From assembly GCF_001646865.1 (NCBI RefSeq), contig NZ_LRRB01000179.1:1-64000 (forward strand): a DNA stretch of 64,000 nt, in the 5' to 3' direction. Of this stretch, positions 17,485 to 25,879 are shown piece after piece. A program made the position numbers and the translations under genes. The notes under the pieces were generated by a model that saw nothing but the letters and a program-made list of their open reading frames with translations, was not told the DNA's origin and searched no databases. Each line of letters begins with the position of its first letter. Within the stretch, counting starts at the first letter, position 1. Origin of the DNA: Aldersonia kunmingensis (GTDB lineage Bacteria; Actinomycetota; Actinomycetes; Mycobacteriales; Mycobacteriaceae).

Positions 17485-20400
17485 TTCCACCGGTCGTGAC
17501 TCTGCTCGTCACGGGCACGGGTCGGACTCTTCGCAAATAACTTCTCCAACACCGTCGGTCGAGCCACTCGACCGGCGGTGGTTTATCGGCGCTGCCCTCA
17601 TCGCGCTCCTACTGGCGTTCCTGCAGTCGCCCGGCAAGACCGTCGCCGACACCAAGTACGACCTCACGCAGGACCCGTTGGGCTTCCTGGCCCGCGCGTC
17701 CCACCTGTGGAACAGCGAGGCACCGCTCGGCCAGGTGCAGAACCAGGCCTACGGCTACTTCTTCCCGCACGGTTCCTTCTTCGGGCTCGGTCAGCTCCTT
17801 TCCATACCGCCGTGGATCACCCAGCGGATCTGGTGGGCGCTGCTGCTGCTCGTCGGTTTCTGGGGCATCATCCGGCTGGCCGAGGCACTGGGCATCGGAA
17901 ACCGTGGCTCACGGGTAATCGCGGCGCTCGCATTCGTGCTCTGTCCGCGGGTGCTCACCACACTGGGTTCGATCTCGTCGGAGTCGCTGCCGATGATGCT
18001 GGCCCCGTGGGTGCTGCTGCCGGTGGTGCGCGCGTTCGGCCGGGAGCCGGGCCGTCTGCGGGTGCACGCCGCCTCGTCGGCAGGCGCGGTCGCCCTGATG
18101 GGTGCGGTGAACGCCGTCGCGACCGTCGCCGCGGTCGCCCCGGCCGTGTTGTGGTGGCTCTCATCCCGCCCGAACCGTCGCTGGTGGCGTTTCACCGTGT
18201 GGTGGGTGCCCGCACTGTTGCTCGCGACTCTGTGGTGGATCGTGCCGCTGCTGCTGCTCGGCCGGTTCAGTCCCCCGTTCCTGGATTACATCGAATCGTC
18301 CGGGATCACCACGCAATGGGCCTCGCTCGCGGAAGTCCTGCGCGGCACGACCAGCTGGACACCGTTCGTCTCCCCGGAGCGCGTCGCAGGCACGATTCTG
18401 GTGACGCAGTCCAGCGCGGTAATCGCGACCGGTGTCGTCGCGGCCGCAGGCATGGCCGGCCTCGCGATGCGATCCAACCCGATCCGTGGGCGCCTGGCCT
18501 TGATCCTGCTCATCGGCATCGCCGGAATCACCGCCGGCTATCTCGGCGAACTGTCCTCACCCATCGCGGAGTCGGTCCGGATCTTCCTCGATTCGGGCGG
18601 CGCACCGCTGCGCAATGTGCACAAGCTGGAACCGCTGATCCGGTTGCCGCTTGTGCTGGGACTCGCGCACCTGCTGACCCGGGTGCCGCTGCCCGGCTCG
18701 GTGCCGTTCCGGACGTGGCGCTACGCGTTCGCGCATCCCGAGCACAACCCGATGATCGCGCTGACCGGCCTGCTCCTCGTCGCACTCACGCTCGCCACCG
18801 CTGTCGCCTGGACAGGGCGGCTCGCCCCGCGTGGCGCCTACGACGAAGTCCCCGAGTACTGGCATCAGGCCGCAAATTGGCTGGCCGCGAATGCCGACAG
18901 TGGCGGCGCAGCACCCGACGAGCGCGCGCTGGTGGTTCCGGGCGCGCCATTCGCGGCGCAGGTCTGGGGCCTGACCCGCGACGAGCCGTTGCAGGCTCTC
19001 GCGCAAACGCCGTGGGCCGTGCGGGACGCCGTTCCACTCACCCCGCCCGGCGCGATCCGTGCGCTGGACTCGGTGCAGCGGTTGATCGCCGACGGTCGCC
19101 CGTCGAGCAGCCTCGCCGAGACCCTGCGAGCCCAGGGCATCGGGTTCCTCGTGCTGCGCAACGACCTCGATCCGGACACGTCCCGCTCGGCGCGACCGGT
19201 GCTGGCACACCAGGCGATCGAGGGCTCCCCTGGATTGACCAAGGTCGCCGAATTCGGCGAGGAGATCGCGCCGCGCAAGGTGGAGCATCTGGTGGTCGAC
19301 GGCGACCTGCGGGTCGGCTACCCGGCGATCGAGATCTTCCGAGTGGATGCCGGAGCTACCGGCCTCGCGAATGAGCCCTACCTGGTCGACGCCGCGGATC
19401 TGCCGATCGTGGCCGGCGGCCCCGAGGCGCTGCTTCGGATGCATCAGTCCGGGGAGACGGGCTCTGCTCTGCTCGCCGCCGATGCCGAGCGAGCGGGACT
19501 GCGCATCGACACCGTCACCGTGACCGACACCCCGGTCGATCGCGAGACCGACTTCGGCCAGGTCGATTACCACAGCTCCGCGATTCGGGCGGTCGACGAA
19601 TCGCGCCGCACCTTCAATCGCGTGCCGGACTATCCGGTCGACGGGGCACCGCTGGTGCGCGGCGAATGGTCGGGGGCGACCATCACGACGTCGAGCGCGG
19701 CGGCGGACGCCACACAGCTCGGCGGTGTCGCCCCGGGAGCCGGCCCGACGGCGGTGATCGATGGTGACGAGTCGACATCGTGGTTCAGCAACGGACTGGA
19801 AAGTGCCGTGGGCCAATGGCTCCGGCTGGATCTGGACAACCCGATCAAGGGCGGGCTGCTGCACGTCACCGTCAATCCGGCCACCATTGGCAGCCCGGTG
19901 AAATGGCTCGAGATCCAGACGCAGCGCGGCAGCACTGCGGCGCGAGTCGGTGAGAAGGGGAAGCCACTCACCATCGCGCTCCCGCCCGGCGAAACATCGT
20001 GGGTGCGGATCCTCGCGACCCAGACCACGGACGGTTCGGTCGGTTTCCAGTTCAGCCTCAGCGAAGTGTCGATCGACGATTACACCGACCCGGACAACCC
20101 GGTCCCAGTCGAAATCCGGCACCGCACAGTGCTTCCCCCGCCGCCGGCAGGGGCGGACGTGCGGGGTTGGGACCTCGGGCAGGAGCTCGTCGGCCGGACC
20201 AGCTGCGTGGAGACAACCGAGCGGGTGCGGTGCTCGACCGCGCTGCAGCTCGCGCCGGAGGAACTCAACGCCTTCCAGCGGACACTCGACGTGCCAGCGG
20301 CGGTTGCCGTCGCCCCCGAGGTGACGCTGCGATCGCGGCCAAGCCTGGAACTCGACGCGCTGCTCGCACAGCCTGGCCGGCCGCTTGCCACGGGCGCGGC

Positions 20401-21793
20401 CGACACCCCGGACCCACGGGGTTCGGCGATCGCGGCAACCGATGGCGACCCGCGGACCACCTGGACGGCCCCGGCGAACACCGTCCGCAGACCTGCTGGA
20501 CCGAAGCCGACGCTGACCATCGAACTGCCCGAAAAGCAACTGGTCACCGGGCTCACGCTCGAATCGAGTCTCGGCCGCGCTCCTGCCAGGCCCACCTCGG
20601 TCGCGGTGGATCTCGGTGCGGGACCGCAGGTGCGCGAGGTCGGAGTCGGCCCAATCGAGTTGTTCCCGTACGTCACCGATCGGATCGAGCTCAGCATTCA
20701 GAGCTGGGACGAGCTACACGATCTGGCTGGGATCGGCTTCACCCAACCGATGGCGCCCGGTTTCGCGGAGATCGAGGTGCTCGGCGCGGACGGCAAACCC
20801 ATCGGGCCGCCCGCCGATCTGGACCGGATGATCACCGTGCCGTGCGAGGACGGACCGAAGGTCACGATCGCCGGGCAGACGATGCAGCTGTCGATTACCG
20901 CGACAGCAGACCAATTGCGTTCCGGCGCACCCGTGTCGGCGCGGCCGTGCGCGGCAGACACCGCCGCTGCCCTTCCGGCCGGACGGCCGGACATCGAGGT
21001 TCTGCCGGGACCAGCGTTCTTCGTCGACTCGATGCGACTCAAGGACATCGCGGCCGCACCCGCACAGGTTCCGGCGACCACGCCGCTCGGATCCGCGATC
21101 ACCACCTGGACCGCGGACGAGCGGGAAATCGATGTCGCCGCAACCGATCGCGACCGACTGCTTGTGGTCCCGGAAAGCACAAACCCAGGCTGGCGCGCCC
21201 GTACCAACGACGGCACGGAGCTCGCGACCGTCGTGGTGAACGGGTGGCAGCAGGGCTGGATCGTGCCCGCCGGCACCGCCGGACCGATCACGCTCGATTT
21301 CCCGCTCGACCGTTGGTACCGGACTGCGATCTTCGGTGGGCTCGCACTGCTGCTCGTCCTGCTCGGCCTTGCGCTGTGGCGGCGCGGCAGCCTGGGCGCA
21401 GCATCTCCGGCTCCGCGTCCGTGGCGCAGCACAGTCGTTGCCGCGGCTGGTGTGCTGGCGGTCGCCACGGTGATTTCCGGGCCGGTTGGAACCGCACTCG
21501 CGGCCGCCGGCCTCGCCGGATCCGCGCTGGCAGTCCGGCGCTGGGGAGCGCGGGTCACCGCGTGGACCCTGACGATCGTCGCGGGCGGCGGCACGATTGC
21601 CGCTACCGCCTGGCTGTCTCGGGCGCCCTGGCGTTCACCCGAGGGCTACCTCGGGCATTCCCTGTGGGTTCAGCTCCCCGCGCTGCTCGCGGTCATCGCC
21701 GTCGGCGTCGCCGTCGTGCCATTCCCGCGTTGGCTGCGCCGCCGCTCCCAGGACCGGACCCAACGACGCACCGGCTCCTCCACCATCGCGTAG
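17465..21793 (+). CDS. aftD: Arabinofuranosyltransferase AftD
   Basis: A 1442-residue GT-C membrane glycosyltransferase that adds branching alpha-(1->3) arabinofuranose to arabinogalactan and lipoarabinomannan, with decaprenyl-phosphoarabinose as donor. The first 450 residues hold about a dozen hydrophobic segments, with the acidic loop QDPLGFLARASHLW expected to carry the catalytic Asp. The long periplasmic part contains carbohydrate-binding modules of F5/8 type C (VIDGDESTSWFSNGLESAVGQWLRLD, and a second at ATDGDPRTTWTAP). Hydrophobic helices return at the C-terminus. The start used is TTG 17465, inside the DUF2613 gene; no better codon is nearby. M. tuberculosis AftD has about 1400 residues. 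The 3' end overlaps the convergent acyltransferase gene by 124 bases. Confidence 0.94.
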   Translation: MSTAAADSTGRDSARHGHGSDSSQITSPTPSVEPLDRRWFIGAALIALLLAFLQSPGKTVADTKYDLTQDPLGFLARASHLWNSEAPLGQVQNQAYGYFFPHGSFFGLGQLLSIPPWITQRIWWALLLLVGFWGIIRLAEALGIGNRGSRVIAALAFVLCPRVLTTLGSISSESLPMMLAPWVLLPVVRAFGREPGRLRVHAASSAGAVALMGAVNAVATVAAVAPAVLWWLSSRPNRRWWRFTVWWVPALLLATLWWIVPLLLLGRFSPPFLDYIESSGITTQWASLAEVLRGTTSWTPFVSPERVAGTILVTQSSAVIATGVVAAAGMAGLAMRSNPIRGRLALILLIGIAGITAGYLGELSSPIAESVRIFLDSGGAPLRNVHKLEPLIRLPLVLGLAHLLTRVPLPGSVPFRTWRYAFAHPEHNPMIALTGLLLVALTLATAVAWTGRLAPRGAYDEVPEYWHQAANWLAANADSGGAAPDERALVVPGAPFAAQVWGLTRDEPLQALAQTPWAVRDAVPLTPPGAIRALDSVQRLIADGRPSSSLAETLRAQGIGFLVLRNDLDPDTSRSARPVLAHQAIEGSPGLTKVAEFGEEIAPRKVEHLVVDGDLRVGYPAIEIFRVDAGATGLANEPYLVDAADLPIVAGGPEALLRMHQSGETGSALLAADAERAGLRIDTVTVTDTPVDRETDFGQVDYHSSAIRAVDESRRTFNRVPDYPVDGAPLVRGEWSGATITTSSAAADATQLGGVAPGAGPTAVIDGDESTSWFSNGLESAVGQWLRLDLDNPIKGGLLHVTVNPATIGSPVKWLEIQTQRGSTAARVGEKGKPLTIALPPGETSWVRILATQTTDGSVGFQFSLSEVSIDDYTDPDNPVPVEIRHRTVLPPPPAGADVRGWDLGQELVGRTSCVETTERVRCSTALQLAPEELNAFQRTLDVPAAVAVAPEVTLRSRPSLELDALLAQPGRPLATGAADTPDPRGSAIAATDGDPRTTWTAPANTVRRPAGPKPTLTIELPEKQLVTGLTLESSLGRAPARPTSVAVDLGAGPQVREVGVGPIELFPYVTDRIELSIQSWDELHDLAGIGFTQPMAPGFAEIEVLGADGKPIGPPADLDRMITVPCEDGPKVTIAGQTMQLSITATADQLRSGAPVSARPCAADTAAALPAGRPDIEVLPGPAFFVDSMRLKDIAAAPAQVPATTPLGSAITTWTADEREIDVAATDRDRLLVVPESTNPGWRARTNDGTELATVVVNGWQQGWIVPAGTAGPITLDFPLDRWYRTAIFGGLALLLVLLGLALWRRGSLGAASPAPRPWRSTVVAAAGVLAVATVISGPVGTALAAAGLAGSALAVRRWGARVTAWTLTIVAGGGTIAATAWLSRAPWRSPEGYLGHSLWVQLPALLAVIAVGVAVVPFPRWLRRRSQDRTQRRTGSSTIA

Positions 21794-22884
21794 CTCGCGG
21801 CCGCTACCGGCAGGGTCAGCAGCACCGTCACGATCAGCACGAAGGCGAAATGCCCGTTGAACATCGGGAGCCCGAACGTCGGGAAGATGATCGCCAGCAC
21901 GAACAGGTGCCAGATGAAGATGCCGTAGGACCAGCGGCCGAGCATCAGCGACACCGGGTGGGTGAGCACGCGGTACCGGCGCTCGACGAGCACGGGCGTG
22001 GCGAGCAACCCGAAGGCGACGATAGAACCGAGCGCGATCTTCGTCGCGTACTGCCACGGATGCGCCCGGGTGAGGCCCTCCGGCCCGGCCAGGTCCGTCG
22101 CCGTGAGCAGGAACGCCACCAGCGCCAGCCCCAGCATCAGCCACCGGCGCGACGCCAGGCGACGCATCCGCGGCGCGGGTGTCACCGCGAGTTCGGCGAG
22201 CACCATACCCGCGGCGAACCACGGGAAGTAGCCGGGCAGCCAGTTGTCGGAGTAGATCGCGTTCGGGGTCGGGATCGGCAGGAACGCCCAGGCAAGCGAC
22301 GCCACGGCGACGGCGAGCAGCACCCGCAAACGCAGCCGCGCGCGCCGGCCACGCAGCGGTCGCATCGCCAACGCAATGATCGGCAGAATGAGATAGAACG
22401 CGAATTCGACCGAGAGACTCCACATTTGGGTGAGTCCTTCGGTGAGGGTGAGCGGAACGAACACCTGCACCAGACCGAGATTTGCCAGCCACAACTGCAT
22501 GCCCGAGCCGGCCTGCGGCAGGAACAACAGCACCACGATGACCGCCACCCAATAGGCCGGCAGGATGCGCGCCGCACGGTGTCGCAGATATCGCGCGGTG
22601 GTCGGCGCAGAAGGCCCACCGTGCGCCGCCGCCGCGTGCGGGCGCCACAGCAGGAAGCCGGACAGCGCGAAGAACACCGCCACGGCGAGATCGAACCGGC
22701 TCCACACCCGCCCGATCACCGGCGTTCCCGTCGCCAGGGTCTGGAACGCGACATGGGTGAGAAGCACACCGAGCGCCGCGTACCCCCGCATACCCTCCAA
22801 GGCGGGGACGAAGGCGCGCTGGGTCCACGGCGGCGTCTCCGCAGTGGTCATCCAGCCAGGGACGGCGGTGTGAGTAACAGTCAT
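21670..22884 (-). CDS. tmaT: Membrane acyltransferase, TmaT-like (acyltransferase 3 family)
   Basis: A 404-residue polytopic acyltransferase of the OafA/acyltransferase-3 family. It shows the N-terminal EGMRGYAALGVLLTHVAF segment with the conserved His, then the AVFFALSGFLLWRP and YLRHRAARILPAYW signatures, and about ten transmembrane helices. Its place beside the DUF3068 gene matches Rv0228. The corynebacterial homologue TmaT acetylates trehalose monomycolate before MmpL export; that this protein does the same is inference from synteny. The last 40 codons overlap the 3' end of aftD on the other strand. The gene is divergent from the DUF3068 gene across 176 bases. Confidence 0.85.
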   Translation of the reverse strand: MTVTHTAVPGWMTTAETPPWTQRAFVPALEGMRGYAALGVLLTHVAFQTLATGTPVIGRVWSRFDLAVAVFFALSGFLLWRPHAAAAHGGPSAPTTARYLRHRAARILPAYWVAVIVVLLFLPQAGSGMQLWLANLGLVQVFVPLTLTEGLTQMWSLSVEFAFYLILPIIALAMRPLRGRRARLRLRVLLAVAVASLAWAFLPIPTPNAIYSDNWLPGYFPWFAAGMVLAELAVTPAPRMRRLASRRWLMLGLALVAFLLTATDLAGPEGLTRAHPWQYATKIALGSIVAFGLLATPVLVERRYRVLTHPVSLMLGRWSYGIFIWHLFVLAIIFPTFGLPMFNGHFAFVLIVTVLLTLPVAAASYAMVEEPVRRWVRSWERRRSQRGNGTTATPTAMTASSAGS

Positions 22885-23060
22885 TTCAATCCAGTGTGCC
22901 TGCCGTTTGAGCGTGCGACGCGCCGAGTTCGGACCTCAGCGGTCCAAACCTGTTGCATCGACTGTTAGTGTCTCGGTCGATCACCTGTCCATTTTGGGCA
23001 GCTGACTGCCGGGCCGGGCTCCGTCCGGCATGGCAGACAACGCGATGTTGAGGAGATTCG
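22885..23060. promoter_or_regulatory. Divergent promoter region of acyltransferase and DUF3068 genes
   Basis: These 176 bases separate two diverging envelope genes and must hold both promoters. A GAGGAG ribosome binding site for the rightward gene lies at 23049-23054. No clear palindrome or riboswitch was found. Confidence 0.5.
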
Positions 23061-24200
23061 ATGGCAGAGCGGTCGAGGTCGGGACGGACGCTGGCCTACA
23101 TACTCGTCGGGCTCGGCGCATTCTTGATCGTAGCCGCGCTGCTTTTGCCCACCTATTCGGTGAACAAGCTGGGCAAGACGCCGCTTGACCTGGAGATCAC
23201 CACCGTGGCCACCACGCCCGACGAGGGTGGTGAGGTGCTCGTTGCGAGTTCCCTCACATCGGCCACGGGATCCGCGACCGTCGACAAGGGCGTCCCTATG
23301 GTGTCGCAGCGCTTCCTCACCGTCGAGGAGCCCTCCGACGCCGACAAGATGACCATCCAGGCCGGTACCACGCTGCGCCGGACCGACAAGCAGGGCGACA
23401 CCGGCCTGCTCACGGCCTCGGTCGACCGCGTGACCGTGGATCGCAAGACCGGCATGCCGGTGGACGACCCGATCGGTTCGATCCAGGTGGACGGCACCCG
23501 CCCGGCGGACGAGGTTTCGCACACCGGCCTGCAGTACCGCTTCCCGTTCGACACCGAGCAGAAGAGCTACCCGTACTTCGACATCAACTCGCGCGAGACG
23601 CACGACATCGACTTCGTCGAGGAGACGGAGATCAACGGCACGACGGTGTACCACTTCCGCCAGAAGCTGGACCCGGTCGACCTGTCGAAGGTCGTGCCGT
23701 CGGCCACGAACAAGCTCACCCTGCCTGCCGCCAAGTGGGGCGTTCCGGGCGGCGAGGCGCCGGTCACCATGACCCGTTGGTACTCCAACGAGCGCGACGT
23801 GTGGGTGGAGCCCGTCACCGGCGTAATCGTCAAGGGCGAGGAGAAGCCGTACCAGTTCTACGCACGTAGCGGCGACAAGCCCGAGGTCACCGTGCTGCAG
23901 GCGGACCTGACGTTCGACGAGAACACGGTCGAGTCGCAGCTGCAGAAGGCCAATGACGGCAAGGATCTGCTCTCGCTGTTCGGGCGGATCCTGCCGATCG
24001 TGTTCGGCATCCTCGGCATCATCGCCCTGGTGGTCGGCATCGTGATCGGTGTCCGCCGCGGACGTGGCGACGACGAGCCTGCCTACACCAACGGCCCGAG
24101 CTCGCCGTCGGGTTCTGCGGGTAACGCGCCGCCGAGCGGGCAGGCTTGGGACCAGACCGAGGAGATCAACGTCAATCAGGACGATCTGCGCAAGCAGTAG
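23061..24200 (+). CDS. pgfA: DUF3068 envelope protein, PgfA-like
   Basis: A 379-residue protein with one N-terminal helix (LAYILVGLGAFLIVAALLLP), a large extracytoplasmic beta-rich domain (roughly 35-310), a second helix (IVFGILGIIALVVGIVIGV) and a short disordered cytoplasmic tail. The layout is that of the DUF3068 family. The M. smegmatis member PgfA works with MmpL3 in trehalose-mycolate trafficking and polar growth. It corresponds by position to Rv0227c. The tail is rich in Gly, Ser and Pro and ends in NVNQDDLRKQ. A hairpin just past the stop separates it from the convergent VOC gene. Confidence 0.88.
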   Translation: MAERSRSGRTLAYILVGLGAFLIVAALLLPTYSVNKLGKTPLDLEITTVATTPDEGGEVLVASSLTSATGSATVDKGVPMVSQRFLTVEEPSDADKMTIQAGTTLRRTDKQGDTGLLTASVDRVTVDRKTGMPVDDPIGSIQVDGTRPADEVSHTGLQYRFPFDTEQKSYPYFDINSRETHDIDFVEETEINGTTVYHFRQKLDPVDLSKVVPSATNKLTLPAAKWGVPGGEAPVTMTRWYSNERDVWVEPVTGVIVKGEEKPYQFYARSGDKPEVTVLQADLTFDENTVESQLQKANDGKDLLSLFGRILPIVFGILGIIALVVGIVIGVRRGRGDDEPAYTNGPSSPSGSAGNAPPSGQAWDQTEEINVNQDDLRKQ

Positions 24201-24218
24201 TCCAACCGACTCCGACTT

Positions 24219-24262
24219 ACACCCGCCCGGTGCTCGCTTACAGCGAGTGCGCGGGCGGGTGT
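24219..24262. terminator. Bidirectional hairpin, DUF3068 / VOC genes
   Basis: ACACCCGCCCG (24219-24229) pairs with CGGGCGGGTGT (24252-24262), with a nested CTCGCT/AGCGAG stem inside, and is followed by TTTTGG on the plus strand. It reaches into the last codons of the VOC gene and probably ends both transcripts. Confidence 0.8.
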
Positions 24263-24591
24263 TTTGGTTCGTAGAGCAGGATCGCGCCGGCACCCGGCAC
24301 CTGGAGGTAGGTCGTGCGGCCCCACTGTTGCTCGCCGATCCCGCCGGTGAACGTCGCCCCCTTTGCTTCCAGTTCGGCGATCGTGGCATCGAGGTCGTCG
24401 CACATCAGCGAGATCTCGTGGTGTGATCCGGTGTCCGCGGCGGGGTGAATCGCCACCTCGCTCGGACCGGACTTGAAGATCAGCCAGCCACCACCGGCGT
24501 CGATGTGCGGCCACCCGACCACGTCACGCAGGAAGTCGCGGGCCGCCTCGGAATCCTCGGCGTAGAGCAACGCATGCATCGCGGTGATCAT
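24238..24591 (-). CDS. VOC (glyoxalase/bleomycin-resistance-like) protein
   Basis: A 117-residue vicinal-oxygen-chelate protein built from two beta-alpha-beta-beta-beta modules: HALLYAEDSEAARDFLRDVVGWP in the first and SLMCDDLDATIAELEAKGATFTG in the second. The metal ligands expected in enzymes are partly visible (His6 and the late Glu in LLYEPKHPP). It could be a small lyase, dioxygenase-like or binding protein; its substrate is unknown. The ATG overlaps the stop of the upstream flippase-like gene (ATGA), so the two are coupled. As I recall, mycobacteria lack both genes at this point. Confidence 0.82.
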   Translation of the reverse strand: MITAMHALLYAEDSEAARDFLRDVVGWPHIDAGGGWLIFKSGPSEVAIHPAADTGSHHEISLMCDDLDATIAELEAKGATFTGGIGEQQWGRTTYLQVPGAGAILLYEPKHPPAHSL

Positions 24592-25835
24592 GAACTGACG
24601 GTAGGCCCGCCCTGAGGCTGTGCCAACGGTTCTTTCGGCCATGGGGGCGCCGATCGCGCCCGCCACAGTTCGGCGGACCACGCAGCGATGCACGCCATGG
24701 CCGAGCCGATGACCACGATCGTCAGCACTTCGGTGATCGTGTCCGCGAGGGCGAGTATGAGCGCGGCCTCGGCCGCCAGGGCGGCCCAGGCGACAACGGA
24801 CAACCACGTGCGTTCGCCGGCGATCGCGGCAAGCAGGGCACCCTGCAGGATCGCCAGGAACGCACCGTCCGCCGCGAACGCCCAAAGAATGCCCTCGACC
24901 GGCGCATAGGCCTCGCCGACGATCACCGGCACCAGTTGGGCGACCAGCGCCGCCCCACCGACCGTCAGCACAGCGAGTCCAGCCAGCACCATCAGCGTCA
25001 ACCGGGATGCGGCGGCGGACTGCTGCGGATTGGCCATCCGCGGGTACAGCACCACCCCGACCGCCGCCGGTAGCCAGAACGCCGCCTTGGTTGCCACCGC
25101 ACCCAGCGCATAGATACTTGCGTCATCGGGACTGAGCACGACTCGGGAGAGCAGCAGATCGACGGAGATCAGCGCGATCAGCACCAACTGCACCTGCGAG
25201 GCACGCAATACCGCCGCCACACCCGTGTCGGAGACTTCCTTGCCGGGTACCGCGGCGGACTGGGTGCCGGCGACGAAGTGGGCGATAAAGGCCGCCACCG
25301 TGAATCCACAGGCGACACCCACGAGTGCGGCCGCCGAGCCGCCGCCGGCGGCGAGCACCGCGACGGCGGGCACTACTCGCGCGACCCCGGCGAGCGCAAT
25401 GACGAACGCTAGTGCGGTGAATCGCTGTTCGCCTTGCAGGAGCCCCTGTTCACCGGACAGCAGGACCACAACAGGTGCGGTGACCAGCGCAGCCGCCGCC
25501 GCACCGACACCAACGTGCAACACCTCGACGACGACGGGCACGAGGACGATTGCGACTACGGCGACGATCGCTGCGCAGCGGATCTGCAACGCGCGCACGC
25601 GTCCGGACGACTCGCCGCGCACCACATCGCGCGCCACTACCGTCTGCAGCGCGAGGCCGGGAACGGCGAGCAGCAACTGCAACCCGAGCAGGCTGGCGAA
25701 CTCGCTGTAGCCGTCGAGACCGAGCCAACGGCTTGCGGGCACGTGCAACACGTAGGCCGCGACGTTGGCGACCATGGTGCCCGCGGTGACCAGGCCCATG
25801 CCGGTGACAGTCGCCCCCGCGCCGCGTGAACTCAC
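24588..25835 (-). CDS. Flippase-like multidrug/oligosaccharidyl-lipid/polysaccharide exporter family protein
   Basis: A 415-residue polytopic protein with about twelve hydrophobic helices in the pattern of the MOP superfamily (MATE, Wzx, MurJ). It opens with GTMVANVAAYVLHVPASRWLGLDGYSEFASLLGLQLLL, typical of Wzx-like flippases, and has the TKAAFWLPAAVGVVLYPRMA segment in the middle. Such proteins turn lipid-linked sugars across the cytoplasmic membrane. The start taken is GTG 25835; ATG 25799 is an alternative and neither has a good ribosome binding site. Neighbouring glycosyltransferase, methyltransferase and GT-C-like genes suggest that it moves a lipid-linked glycan. That role is inference. 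Confidence 0.75.
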   Translation of the reverse strand: MSSRGAGATVTGMGLVTAGTMVANVAAYVLHVPASRWLGLDGYSEFASLLGLQLLLAVPGLALQTVVARDVVRGESSGRVRALQIRCAAIVAVVAIVLVPVVVEVLHVGVGAAAAALVTAPVVVLLSGEQGLLQGEQRFTALAFVIALAGVARVVPAVAVLAAGGGSAAALVGVACGFTVAAFIAHFVAGTQSAAVPGKEVSDTGVAAVLRASQVQLVLIALISVDLLLSRVVLSPDDASIYALGAVATKAAFWLPAAVGVVLYPRMANPQQSAAASRLTLMVLAGLAVLTVGGAALVAQLVPVIVGEAYAPVEGILWAFAADGAFLAILQGALLAAIAGERTWLSVVAWAALAAEAALILALADTITEVLTIVVIGSAMACIAAWSAELWRARSAPPWPKEPLAQPQGGPTVSS

Positions 25836-25879
25836 GGGACCACTATGGCACCGCCCCCGCACAACTAGGGTGATCCGCC

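Noticed and set aside
19999-22968. Plus-strand frame of 989 codons across the end of aftD and the acyltransferase gene
   Set aside because: Its translation is arginine-rich low-complexity sequence and then a readout of the acyltransferase gene's opposite strand. AftD continues to 21793 in its own frame with clear family features.
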